60,052 bases of DNA from Didymodactylos carnosus (Eukaryota > Rotifera > Eurotatoria > Philodinida > Philodinidae), in assembly GCA_905250885.1 (NCBI GenBank), contig CAJNOQ010000243.1, forward strand, positions 1 through 60,052, written 5' to 3'. This document shows, piece after piece, positions 11,015 through 23,662 of the stretch. How positions within the stretch are numbered: the stretch's first letter is position 1; each line of letters opens with the position of its first letter. Below the pieces are notes generated by a model. It ran no database searches, had not been told where the DNA came from, and worked only from the letters and a program-made list of their open reading frames with translations. Made by a program: the position numbers and the translations under genes.

Positions 11015-12547
11015 GCTAAATCATACGGCAATGAGCAAATACAATCTAACTTCTCTCGTTTTCTACTTTGCCATCGTGTTTTATACCACGATAAGACACG
11101 GTAAGAATCAGTTTCTCGAAAAACAAAACACAGTGGAAAAGTAGTTTCTCATATTATTAAAAATGTGCTCTCTGTCTATATTTTTTATGATTTTCTCAAT
11201 ATCTTGAACTCTTACATAAATTATGTGACAGCCTATTCTTTACGTATGCTTCGGTCTGTACGCAATGATCTTTTTTTACAAGAAAACACATTATTTTCTC
11301 TGAATCACTTTAGTGGAAAAAAAACTGAAGCGAAAGAAAGTTTTAAGTAGTATATGGAATCCGTTTTGTTCACTGAGGAAGTACGCCTTTGTATTATGAG
11401 ATAAAATGCAAAAGCCATATGATATGACGTCTATGAGAGCTATTCTGTCAATGGCATGACATTCTGATTACTACTAGATATAAATACTCTGGCACCTCTT
11501 TGCACGAATGAAATAGCTTAAAGACTAAGATGTAAATTTTCTACAAAAATAAAAAGTTAACTTACGATAGTTTTGATTCAAAATGTAAATTAATTAAGTT
11601 AATGTTGTTGTAATCCGAAAGTTTATAAAATTAAATAGTGCGTTGGGTATAGACGAACGAAATATTAATAAACATGACATATATCCGTTTTTTTAGATAT
11701 TGTACAATTGAGCCATGAAAATATTTGCCCATATAAACATGAGTGCAACATTTACTTGCATACAAGATCAACGTGCTTCAGTAGAACTACGCGAGAAATG
11801 TAGCTGCAGAAATAGCTGTAATGCTCGCTGGCTGCCAGATTATAACGTACATTTCTCTAGTCGCATACTGATTGAAATTGTGTTTTAGCTCAATCCATCG
11901 GACACTTTATTGCCCGATTAATCAACAGCATCTAGCTGCACTGAATTGAAGATAGGTTTAATCTAGATGCAGTTAGATGAAATTTTTATATATTTCATAG
12001 CTAGATGCAAGTTAGATAAATGTACTTTTAATCTAGATGCACGTACCCACTTTACGAGTTTTTGTTTTTGTGAGATGTCATTAGTTTCTATCACACACGT
12101 ACACATAACTGTCCTGAACATAAAACTTCTTATTAAGTACCAACAACTAATGAAAACGAAAGTGAATCTTTTTATGTTATTATTATTATTATTAATATTA
12201 GACATCTATGTAAAAGAAGGAAAAAAAAAGAACAAGAATAGAAATTTTCTGTTTTTTTTCTTGTTCTTACTGTTTCACCTAGTAGCAATTGAACTTAGAA
12301 AATTATGAATATTAGAATAAGTGTCAGAATATAGTATTAGATTTTTTAATAGTCCGAGTCATAAAGTGTCCATTTGAGAGGGTAACAGTTTGATAATACG
12401 TTGTTTTGTTAGTGAAAAAAGACAAAAGAACCGATTTAAAAAAAGACTGACGTAATGAATTATGAAGTGCCAGCTGGTAGAAAACGTCGTACACATCGTT
12501 TCTTTCAATTTTCCCAAAATAATTTTTGATATGTACTAATTTAAAAT
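11015..12547. other. Spacer
   Basis: Open frames of up to 113 codons (11967-12308) overlap each other on both strands and are low-complexity. None has recognisable features. A TTA microsatellite lies at about 12176-12193. Confidence 0.45.
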
Positions 12548-12783
12548 TATCTCCAGTAAAAATCTTAGACTAAATTATCTTATTAAGATCTTGTCCTTCT
12601 AGATCTTAATAAGACTTGATGACTCTACTTTCAATCACCCTTTTTTTTGCTCTCATTTATCTGTATAAGGAACACGAAAATATGCGTGATTCTACGGTTA
12701 TTTTCCTTTCCTTGTACTTGCTCTCTCGAAAGTGTTCAACAACTTTTTAGAGAGTGTATATGTCCATTGTATCAAGGTCCATT

Positions 12784-13089
12784 CAGGGACCTGAGTAGGT
12801 GCCTGACATTAGGGGGGCGGGGGGGGGTGTACACAAATTTTTTTTACGGGTATGGTTATAAAAAATTTAAAAAAAATAAATTAATTATGTTTATTTTATA
12901 TTATTNNNNNNNNNNCCCCCCCCCCCCCCCCCCACGGTCCCCCTCCCCCCCCCGGGGGGGGGGGGGGCCCCCGCGGGCAACGAAAGGTTTTTGTCCGAGA
13001 TAGTGTAAACTTTATTTTAAATAATTACCTTCTTACTGTTCTTTTAAATTTTTGCGAGGGTACGCACCCCCCCAAAATTCAGGTCTCTG
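12784..13089. mobile_element. Nested hAT-type MITE with 8-bp target duplication
   Basis: Left end CAGGGACCTGA and right end TCAGGTCTCTG are inverted repeats (10 of 11 match). They are bracketed by a perfect 8-bp direct repeat GGTCCATT (12776-12783 and 13090-13097). A CAG-starting TIR with an 8-bp duplication is the hAT superfamily signature. Subterminal G-rich (left) and C-rich (right) tracts are also inverted. The interior contains the N/poly-C/poly-G gap, so true length is unknown. Confidence 0.75.
12906..12973. other. Assembly gap of Ns bordered by poly-C/poly-G
   Basis: Ten Ns (12906-12915) followed by long C and G homopolymers in an otherwise AT-rich region. This is probably low-quality sequence through a G-rich hairpin. 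The frame reading through it (12647-13003) is not a gene. Confidence 0.85.
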
Positions 13090-13343
13090 GGTCCATTGTG
13101 GGACACTCGAAAATATGAAATTTCTCTTCATTCTTCAATACTGTTCAATTGCTGCTTTGGATAATGTGAATTAAAAATTCTCAGCGAATCTCGAATGAAT
13201 ATTATTAAAAAAAACGTCATCGTTCTTACTATTAAGATCCTAACAGATTCTTACTCAATCTTGACAAAATCTTAGACAGTATAATCTTAGTAAGATTTAT
13301 CCAAGGTCTTAGCAAGATTCGATTAAGTCTCTGACTGGAGATA

Positions 13344-16300
13344 CCCATATTTTAGGAAAATTTCAGTGAATACATAAGAAATTGAGAACAGAGTTTCATA
13401 TGATAGTTTTACGGCATTCACCAGTATAAATGAAAACATTGTTTCACCTTTCTACCGATTCTCAATCGTAACAGAAAACATTTTTATTCATTATTTGATC
13501 CGAAATTCTGACCTAAAGATTGTCGTCACATAGAAAGATCTGTAAACGCAATGTAGTAGGTTAAGAGCTATAGATATGCTAATGCTGAGTTGTTTTCCTT
13601 GTCTCAGTTTGTCCAATGATCTCCTGGAGCCATCATTTTTTTTAAAAATGCATTTTAGCGTCATACCTAAGTGTATTCGTTGTATAAGTGTAATTAATCA
13701 ACGGCGAGATAAATTATTGACTTTTTTGTTTTTTTATGGGTTATTTTTATAGCTGGAACAAAAAAAGTTGTTGGACATTATAAGTATGTTCACAACTAAC
13801 AATGATCTTACGCAAAACGACATTGTAACAAATAAAAGTAAATACATAAATAAAAGTAGACAAATTATAATTAGTAAAACAAGCTATAAAGTGTCATAAA
13901 ATCAATATATCTAACTTCATCTAATAAAATGTAGCAATTACGGTAAAAAGAATTTCTATCTATTAAAAATCTCATTTATTTTGATGCCAACAATTTGTAC
14001 ATATCAAGCATACACACAATATAAAATAATAAATCGCGTCTTATATTTTATTTACTATCTATTATCATTAGCATACTTTTGTAGTCTCTCCTGTGCGTAA
14101 CTGTTCTTTAATTTGTTTTGAATCAAAAGATACAATTTTCTTGTAATTCACGATTACTTCCTATATTTTTCTGATTTTCATGTGAATTCTCGGTACTCAC
14201 TCTGAATTGACGTAAGATTGAAGTCGAAACTTTTATGATATTCCCAGATCTTGATTTATAGTTAATATATGAATTCATGAATTTTACGCAAGAAAGAACT
14301 AGCAGATACTCGGAGTAAGCCTCTTGCTGAAATTTTCTCTATGATCTAGTGAAATAACATGATATCTTAATTTCAAGCAGTGGCATCAGTGACACTTTCG
14401 AATAGAAAAGCTCTAACATTCGTTTACACACCTATATAACATGTGAGTGCACGTATACAACGTGTTACTGATATTTAATCAATTTGTATTGATGATCCAG
14501 ACTTTAAAGTTGCTTTGTCCGTGAACGTTTTAGATTTCAAATGATGTTTTAAAATTCATAGTTTTAGTGTTCGATTCGAACAACTGTGGTATTATTTTGT
14601 GCTTTGCTTTCCTTCTGTTCTATCCTAGTCTATTGGTATCTCTCTCTCAGATAGTATTTACGTAGCATCTAAGACATTCAGCCGGTACTAAATCATAAGA
14701 CTCTTTTTATTTCCAGTTAAGGACTCTAATTTTTGTCACTTTTTTCCTCATAAATGCGTTATATTTTATAAATGTGAAACACATACGAAAAGTTGGAAAT
14801 ATTTTTCAAAAATGTGTCAGTTTAACTACTTACAAAGCAAATTACATACTTGTTTAAGTTAGATTCAAAAGGATGACTATTAACGTTAGTTGCCGTTTCT
14901 AATCATGAAGAAGTATTATTCAAACGAGAAATAAAATATAGATAATTAAATTTAACCATATTTTAAAAAAGAGTAGAAGAAGATGAAGAATACAATTATG
15001 TTATCTTCTTTTATAAAATATATTATTTTATTAATTAAATAATAGAAAAAAAAAATGTCTGGAAAGATATTGCAATAACTAAAGTGTAGTAAAAAATTTC
15101 TTGTTGACTATCGCGGGTAATGTAAGTGTAATTTTCTCATTGTTCGTTGATGTATATATATATATAGGAAGAGAGAGATCAAACGCTCTTTAACAAAAAA
15201 AAAAATTAAAATTTTATTCAAATACATTTTTTTTCAACTAACGTTTACCGTTCATTAAAAAAACCTATATAAAAGTATCAACATGTCTTCTTGTCATTTA
15301 GAATTACTACGTTTATTTTTCTTACCATTAATCTCTCAGTCAAAAAAAGTCGTACTAATCGTTTGATCATATCATCATTTCAAAAATTTGTCTTAAGGTA
15401 TAACAGTGAACGTACAAAAAGAAAAGAGATTTTGGGGAAATTACTCTATTTCTCAATACTTGAATCTGATTTTTATAACATCACAGAACTTTTCAGTAAT
15501 GTATTTTGTTTCCTATGCTGTTTTACATCACTCGACCGCGATCATTAAAGTGATCATGAATAATATAAATGTACTTAAACTATTTATTCTATTCTCTATT
15601 TTTCTACCATTTATTTTTGTTAATAAAATGACGGGAGCATTTGTTTTTCTTTCTTAGTGAAAAAAAAGTTGAAATATTTTTTCATTGTTCAGGTGTGAAA
15701 GATACAATACAATGCAATTATTAGATTATGTTCTTATTTTTACGCTTCATTTAAATAATCGAGAATATAATATAAAAGTATTAAATATATTAAATTAGCA
15801 CCTTTTTTAAATATTTTCACTTGAAATAAAAGGCGGCGTAATATTTAATTTATATCTCGTTATCGTAGCATACAAACAACATCTGTTGAAATATACCGTT
15901 TCCTTCTTAGAATACAAAAAAGCACTACGATTAATTATTTTTGAATTTCATTTCCTACGTTCCACATTAAATAGATTCTTTTAAATCGCTCGATTTTAAC
16001 CAGACTCGCTCTCAAAGGGATAAAATGGTGAATACGAGCCTTCGTGACAAAAACACATGTTATGTTTGTCGACCACTTTCGTTTCTGTTACCTTTGCAAC
16101 TTTTTAGCTTGATTTTCAATAATCTATCAAAAAACCCTATAGTATAAAGTTTTTGGAACTAATACTAATCATGGTTTAGTTTATGATAAATTCTCTGATT
16201 CATTTTATGAATAAAAGACTAATGACCTATTGATAAAGTGGTTTTATGTGCGATAAGATATTTTCTGATTCGAACTTTAGATTTGTATCTATCTGATGAT

Positions 16301-18385
16301 GTATATTACACGTATTTTCTTATCAAAAACTGATATTAAATAATTGACAATGTGTTCTCAGAGTTTTGAGAAAATATAGAACAAGGACAGATACAATCTT
16401 GTCTGTGTTAATCCAATTCTACTTGCTGTTCCCACACACCATAGCGATTCTCAATTATAGATCACAAATTCTAAGTTTGATGATTGTTTTCGAGTGAGTA
16501 TAGGAAAAAATGATTATATTACACTATGTATATATATCTATGTATTATGTAGAGAGAAAGAGAGGGGGAATGAAAAAGCCAATTACGATGAATTTCTAAC
16601 AGATCAGCCGTGAAGGAAGTTTGATAAAAAGAAGAGTTCTTCATACCCATTTTTCCCAGTCTTAAAGATCAAACATCTTAGATGAATATTTGATTTATTA
16701 AATAATCAAATATCCATACCATTTTAGTAGAAATTAAGTGTAATAAATATAATAACAACAGCTAATTTAAATTTCATATTTTTAATGTTTATTGATTATT
16801 TAAAACTTTTTAATTTTTCGACGTTTCGAACGACACAGCGTTCATTTTCTAGAAACGGAGAAAGTATTTATATATGTGTATTAATGGTTTATTTAAATTC
16901 ACCCGAACAATTGTTAAGCTTCGCTTCTAAACAGTCACAAAAAAAGAAAACTATTTGATAATAAGAAACTTGTACAAACGAAATTGAAGTGTTATGTTAC
17001 AGTTACAATCTTCCCTTCTCGGAAAAAAGAACACAAACAGAAAAGGATAATATACTATTTACAGAATAATTGTTAATCTTGGCAAGCAATTTTTTAAAGT
17101 TATAGTTGTGGATAGATAAAAATCATAGTAACATTGAGAATTAAAAACGAGCACATAATCAACAAACGATAAGCGATTCTCATGTATTACATTCAACAGT
17201 GTTCTACAAAGTCTACCCCCATCAAAAATTTTACATTTTTACGCAACAAAGAAGGATTTGAAGCATATTCACGAAGATAGGGAATGGAACGTTTTGGTTA
17301 TATGAAATCCGCAATAATAGCGGGGTTTCTGTCTATTTGTATTTCATATATTTTCAATTTCAATATACTTAGCATCGTACCATTAGTACTTCGAGCGGAA
17401 CTTCTGACGATTTAACGCTTCTAGTTGGTTTTATTTACTAACTGACAAAAATGGAAAAACGTTTGATAATGACTGGCGATACGGATGAATGTAAGCTAAT
17501 CGATAGCCAACTTCTTTGCCCGTCATACAACTGGAAGCGACTCATTTGAAAGGTGTAGAAGTTTTACAAATTTTGCTTTTTATATAATCCATGTGATGAG
17601 AAAGGATAGTTTGGCGTGAAGGATAGTAGTAGTAGGTTGAATTTGGAAACATGTGAGAGCGTGTGTAACGCTGAATAATGGGGTTAACTTGACGATGAAA
17701 CAAAGTCGAGTTTTTTGCAAGTTGATAGGTTATTTCCACGTTACAGAATAAGAAATAGGACGAGTAAGGACATTAGTAACTTGTTTGGAAAAATTGCGGA
17801 GTAGACAACTAGAGGACCGATAAACAGACGGAGAAAAAACACTTTTAAATCATCAGCAAAGAGATGTTCCCAATACAGATCAGAAAAAGAGTTTAACAAA
17901 TGATGATGATATACGTTTTTCCAAGTGGCGGTTCGAAAAAACTAGCCCCAAACCCAGGGGGATAACTTTATTTATTCAAGCAATGTTAGTCATTTGTTTC
18001 TTTCTATTTTTAGTTTACTTTTATATATGGAGGGGGCGGGAAGGGGAAGCATCTAGTTCTATGCCATCTAACAATGTTTCATTAGATAGTCTAAAAAACA
18101 GAAACTTAGACGAACAGTTCTATAACGATAAAATGTCATTTAGTTTCTTTCTTTCTATACGTTGTTATTTTTATTTTTGTTCTTATGTCAACTATGTTTT
18201 CACTCTGTCTTTGTTTCTATATCTCTAGTTTATACACTTGCAAAGAGTATTTTCGTTTCAAGAGTTACTGTACACATACACTTCTTCCTTTTCTTGAAAA
18301 TGAAAAAAACGTTGAAAAATCGAAATGTTGAAAACTTAATTAAACAGTTTTAAATAATCAACACATATCACCGAAAATAAATGAA
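13344..18385. other. 5-kb gene desert
   Basis: Only short, AT-driven frames (60-85 codons at 15291, 15406, 17542, 17983, 18162). None shows conserved motifs or splice partners that extend it. A small TA microsatellite lies at about 15151-15166. No RNA gene was recognised. Confidence 0.5.
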
Positions 18386-18656
18386 GTTGGTTTTGAGTTG
18401 CTGAAAAGTGCTTTTTTGTATTCAGTACACCCGATAACTCAGAAAATTTCTACTTTTGGCGAGGAGTACTTCCGAAAGTTTAAGAAAAGTTTTCAAACTA
18501 ATATGAATTTTTTTTTTCACGGAAATTTTTTTGCTCCATTTTGTTTCAAAAGTTTAGGGAAACTTTTGAAAGTACCCCTCGCCAAAAATAGAAAATTTTC
18601 TGGATTATCAAGTGTACTGAATACGAAAACACACTTTTCAGCAACTCAAAACCGAC
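18386..18656. mobile_element. 271-bp foldback element K
   Basis: Two arms of about 115-120 bp (18386-18505 and 18540-18656) are inverted copies with a short loop. Matching landmarks are GGTTTTGAGTTGCTGAAAAG on the left and its complement on the right. TA follows the right end (18659-18660 region); the left equivalent is TG. The 107-codon frame at 18398-18721 runs through both arms and is a by-product. Confidence 0.75.
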
Positions 18657-18660
18657 TCTA

Positions 18661-20650
18661 TTTTTTTTTTGTTTCGGTAATACGCAAAATTAAAATTAGA
18701 TGTTGTTATCATATCTATTAATCTTAGATGGATGCCATGTAATTTGACAAAAGAGCGCATTAAAATGTTCAAGGACAAATTTTTTTGTGAATAATATGGC
18801 TAGTCTTGAGCATAAACTAAATCGTCATAAAAATAGTGGTGCTCTTCTGGTTTTATTTCAGGTCTCTTTAATTACTATCAGCTTTTCTAAAAGTAATACA
18901 AAAAGCAAATATCTTAAAACTGATAGTAGTAGTATGGACTCTGTAAGACACTTATGCCATCTGTACTAGATGATGAAGTTTAGATTTTATTGGATGAAAT
19001 TTTGTGCTCTTTGTCTGCGAAAAAATTTCAAGTTGAAATTTTCAACTTCAATAATATTTCGAAATTATCGAATAGAACCAAGACTATAAACAAAACATTG
19101 TATTAAATTTCTTCAGAAAAGGATGACGAAATTGTACTAAAATAGTCGCGATAAGATTCACTATGAATAAGAGAAGCATTCTTACCAAATGAGAATATTC
19201 AAATACATTTTCATACGAGCTGAGAATGCGATAGAACGAATGAAGTGAAATAAAATCCATAGAAAGAAAGCGCGAGATTCACATGTGTATACTAGATTAG
19301 TGACGCAGCGGCCTGACGTGAGTTGAGGATCGGTCCCATCCAAGAATGCTGTTTTTTTCGCTTTTTGACCTTTGTTTTTTAAAAAAATTAGATTAAAAAC
19401 TTTAACTTTTTTCGTTCTACACATATAGATTCTCCAGACAGAAGATTCAATAAACTTATTCGTCCTGATCCCATTCAATATTAATCGTTTATTGATTAAT
19501 GTATAATATTGATGGCTTCAAGAAAAATAGTAATAGGACAACTGAGACGGAAAAAACTATTTTTGCTTTTTCGGCTATTCAAAGTGGCAATTTTGGTCCT
19601 AGCACTAGTTATTTTGAATTATCTACTGAATTTGATTGAGTTTTTGTAAATTTTCGAGAAAGATCACATTTTTTGAAGGGCCTTATAAATCTTTCTGGAA
19701 TAATAATCTTCCATTTGATTTTACGACTATGTACGATAAAAGATCAAATAATTGCAACAAATACAATGAATAAGTTGAAATGAACAAAAAATAGGTGATT
19801 GTATCGATGAATATTTCTATTTTTATTCCACAACAATACTGAAGATCAGAATCGAGACCGTATGGGAATTAGCTGTATCAGGTTTAAAAGGAGTTATTCA
19901 ATAGAATTCTGTTTTCTTTTGTACCGTAATGAAGTTACGTTTGGCTGAATCATCCATTAGAAGTTCACTGGCTATTTGTTAAACTGAATTTTAAGATATG
20001 TGGCGATTTTCTAGGAAAGTGAAGCGTATCAAATATGGAAACTTATCTCTTCGAGTTGTACCTTTTTATACTGTGTATGGGGAGAAAAATTAGAATGAAT
20101 ACCGGAAATAAATTCAGTATAATTATGAATACACTTTTCCTAAAGCAACTGTTTCTTCTGTTATGTATGCTGTCAAAATGGAAGTTGTTAGTAGAAAAAC
20201 TGCAATATTAATTTCTTTACGTTATTATTATGACAAACACTTGATTTCATGTATAAAGCGCTGCAGAAAGTTATTAGTTCCTTCCTTTTGAAAGTTTTCT
20301 GCATCACTAAACTTATCACTGGTATTAAAATTCTTGCACGTGTTTTTGATAAAAAAGAAAATGTATTTTTAGCAGGAAAAACTATAATTTCAGATGCGAA
20401 AGAATCACCTACAGAAAGTCGTTTATATGCTAGATTCGGTGTAAGAAATTTTTATGAAACACCCTCCTGCATTTTGTTTATGCTAATTACTTTTCTTTAA
20501 GTCTTTTCTAGCAGCTGAACTATTGTTCATTTATTTTGTATCCCGGTTTGGCCTGTCGAGTTTTGTTTGTCAATGCACATAATCAGAACGAGGTTTTATC
20601 GATGTTTCAGATGCAGTAATTTTTTAGACCATTTTCTTTTCGTTTTATCA
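18661..20650. other. Spacer
   Basis: No supported gene. The frame at 20249-20500 and the antisense frame at 19182-19478 have no recognisable domains. Confidence 0.45.
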
Positions 20651-23600
20651 ATGGCAACAAATAATTCTTCGACATCTAGTTCATTATTACAACCGATCAG
20701 CACGGAAGATTATACGTTGTATTATCAACAACAAGTTGATAATTGTAAAAAATTTGCTGAAGAAAATATTAAAGAGTTTAATGAATTTACATTTGAAAAA
20801 ATTAATTTACCATGTGAATATGAAGATCATAACAAGACTTTGAATGACTTTATTACTTTGCAAGTTCATATGATACTTCTTTTTAAACTTGGCTGAATTT
20901 TATTTTTTTTTAAGTATGAGAAAAATATGCTCAACAAATGGACAAGTAAGAGTAATTTTATGACTACTGGTTTCTTTTGTTTACTTCTTCTCTTTCCCAA
21001 TTTAGCCCTTCGATGAAAATGAGTGTCGTAAAGCTATTTCGAAACAAGTTACAGATACTAATGTCACTGCTGCAGATCAACAAAAAAAGTTAGTTCTATT
21101 AAGAAATCTTTCCATTAGTTCGATTTTCTTATTTTTCACAGAAATGAACATAAAGAAAAGATTCACGATCAAACGACTGTTATCGCTATTCGTTCGTCAA
21201 GTATTACTGCTATGAATCATCTCTCTCCAATGACAAATTTGAATCGTACTCGTTTGGTTCCACCATTCGATCCTGTTTTAAGTTCAACGCCAAAAATAGT
21301 GAGTTCTCTCTCTCTTTATAATGATCAGCATGGTAAAAACGTTTTTTCAGCTCATGCATCCGGCTATTTCAATTAAAATGGATATTCCAAGTAAGTTCAT
21401 TTCTTGAGATGAATTTGAACTTTAAATATGTTTTATCTTTCAGTCAGATCATCGTCTCCACCACCACCACTTTCCTCAACACCCCAAGGAGTCAAAACAG
21501 CTGTAAGTCGAATGAATGTGTATTTTGTGTTTTAAAGAATTTCTCAAATAAGTATCCAACAAATTTAAGAGAAAAGAAACTGCAGATCATTTTATTTGGC
21601 AAAATAAGTTGCAAACTTTTACGTTGTTGAACACTCAAAGAAAACAAATGCTGACATATTTATAAAGGCATTTTAACTACAGAATAATTCAGATATTCGT
21701 TAAAACACGTTTTAGTCTACCATTTTCTTTTTTTGTATTCATTTTCAGGTACCTGTAGTACAACAACAAGTACCAAGTGTTATTAATGACGATAAGTTTG
21801 ATGAACCGATCAAAGAAAACAAAAAACGTAAAAAGAAATTAGAAAAGAATGATGAATCGATCACTTCAAGTATCCGATTACCACCTAAAATTCTACATAG
21901 TGAAGAAATTGTAAAAAGGACCGATAATATTCAGCAACAAAGCTCTCAGTCAGCCGTCATTCAATCGGAGGAAGCTAAAATACGCTCCGATAACCTTACT
22001 GATAATATTCAGGCAACAAAAAAATGTGCTCCACATGGAAGAGCGAAAAACGTTGTTGTGGACTTACCTCCACCATCAAGAAATATGTTAACACGGGCGA
22101 AACAACGGGCGTCAGTTGATATTCAAGAACCAAGTATTCAAGAAAAGACAACAAAAATACCTCGTAGCCGTAGCAAAAAACAACAAATTCATGCCGATGA
22201 AGCATCAGCAGAGACAGCTGCAAAAAATAGCGGAAGCAATCCGAAGCACCCTGCATTGCTGCCAACAGTCACTCAAACAAAAGATGATGAACTGTCTAAG
22301 CAATTACCTTCATCAACAAGTTCGAAACATCAAGCATTTCTTGGTTTACAGTCAAATACCGATCAAAAAACAAAAATACGTGCTCGTGACAGGGATCAAG
22401 AAAATAATGTCGATCAAGTCTCATCAACGATTGCTTTACAGAATGAGCCACCACTGTTGGCAATTTCAGTATTAACAAATGAGCAAGGAAATATTGAAGA
22501 AACATATAAAAAACATTCAATACGTTCTTCACACACAAAACGAGAAACGTCAATAGATATCCAGCAATCATCAGAGTTAAACACACAGGCTCTCGACAAA
22601 CAGTCGAACTGTCGTTCAACACGTTCGTCGAAAAGAAAACTTGAAGTTACTGCACAAGCAGGTACCAATGATACATATCCAAAACGTGGCCGTGAAAGAA
22701 AACAACAAACCAAAGTCGATCAAGTATTAAGAGAAAAAGTATCACACAAGTCAGCGAATATTCAGCAATCATTAGCTGTAGCAGATCATAACACAAATCT
22801 TCCACCGACAGTCCCCAAAACAAAACGTGCTCTACGGGGAAAACCAAAACTATTCGAAAAGAGCGTCTCACCTTCGAAAGTTGACAACAATCAACACAAA
22901 TCTGCACTACCTAAAAAATACGATTCGTCAGCACCAATAACAAATGTTTTCAATGCGCCACCAGTTGACTTTTCTTTTCCGCCGGTAGACCTAATCGTTT
23001 CACCACCAAAAATCATTCGTCTTGGGCGTAAACGGACAAATAATCATAACCAAGTATCTTCTCAAATAGAATCGTCGAACACAACACATTTTCGAGATAA
23101 AAAAGATGATAAAGCAATAGATAAAAAGGATGTTTTAGTCAATGCAGCTTCATCATCAACTACCACTACCATTAGTGTAACAGCTAGAGGGAAAAGAAAG
23201 CGAGCAGATTTATTAACAACAACTGAACTTCCTCAATTACCACTACCACCAAGTTCATTGAGTGTGAAAGCATTTCTTAAGAATAATCAAGAAAAACGAC
23301 CAGCACATAGTAGACAGAATGAATCAACATTAGACAATCCATCACGAAAAAGGCGAATAGTAACAGTTAATTCTCAACAAAATCCATCAGCAGCACGAAT
23401 TGATATGCCTGAAATATTTCTACCATCGATTCATGATTATACCAAAGATAAATTTAAATCTCCAGTTAAACGGTCATTACGTTCTAAAAAAAATGATGCA
23501 CAAGTCATCACGTACAGCCCGTTAACACGAAAACGACGAGTACCAACAGCTAATAATCAGTCGAGCTCTACAACCAATCAAGTTGTCCAAGTTCCGAGAA

Positions 23601-23662
23601 CACAATGTATAACGAAAACCAAAGGAAAACGTACGTGTACAATATGCAATAGTTATATTTAA
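20651..23662 (+). CDS. Long basic disordered protein with borealin-like N-terminus (tentative)
   Basis: Proposed exons: 20651-20863, 21006-21088, 21142-21298, 21351-21390, 21444-21502, 21749-23662, in frame, about 821 aa. The ATG at 20651 (atcaATGg) is preferred to 20567. The first junction uses a weak donor (gttcat). A possible microexon at 20915-20945 would break the frame and was left out. Residues about 18-70 form a Lys/Glu-rich helix ending in INLP-x8-LNDF. Further on there is a PPFDPVLSSTPK motif. Both recall the borealin/CDCA8 N-helix and its FD-x4-TP motif; this is a visual resemblance only. The remaining ~640 residues are Ser/Thr/Gln/Lys-rich, with recurring RxR-K/D-QQ and (S/A)xDIQ modules and many KRKR-type basic patches, suggesting a nuclear, DNA- or chromatin-binding tail. 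Poly(A) signals AATAAA lie at 23870 and 23875. Function unproven. Confidence 0.7.

Larger units (their letters stand above)
12550..13341. mobile_element. TA-flanked MITE F with TTAAGATC-type repeats, host of a nested hAT-like element
   Basis: Termini TCTCCAGTA (left) and GACTGGAGA (right) are inverted and abut TA (12548-12549, 13342-13343). Both arms carry iterations of AAGATCTT, TCTTAGAC and TAAGATT variants (12561-12616 and 13230-13330). The centre has been interrupted by a second element (12784-13089) and an assembly gap. Confidence 0.7.

Noticed and set aside
11963-12308. Overlapping plus and minus frames of 80-113 codons
   Set aside because: AT-driven, low complexity, no splice partners or motifs.
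12647-13003. 118-codon frame
   Set aside because: Runs through Ns and poly-C/poly-G in an assembly gap; translation gives homopolymers.
18398-18721. 107-codon frame
   Set aside because: Passes through both arms of foldback K; a by-product of the inverted repeat.
20915-20945. Microexon in the borealin-like gene
   Set aside because: Has good acceptor and donor, but inclusion shifts the frame into a stop in the next exon.
22058-22907. Several overlapping frames (22116 plus, 21996, 22296, 22414 and 22647 minus)
   Set aside because: Shadows of the large plus-strand exon 21749-23662, whose frame joins cleanly to upstream exons.
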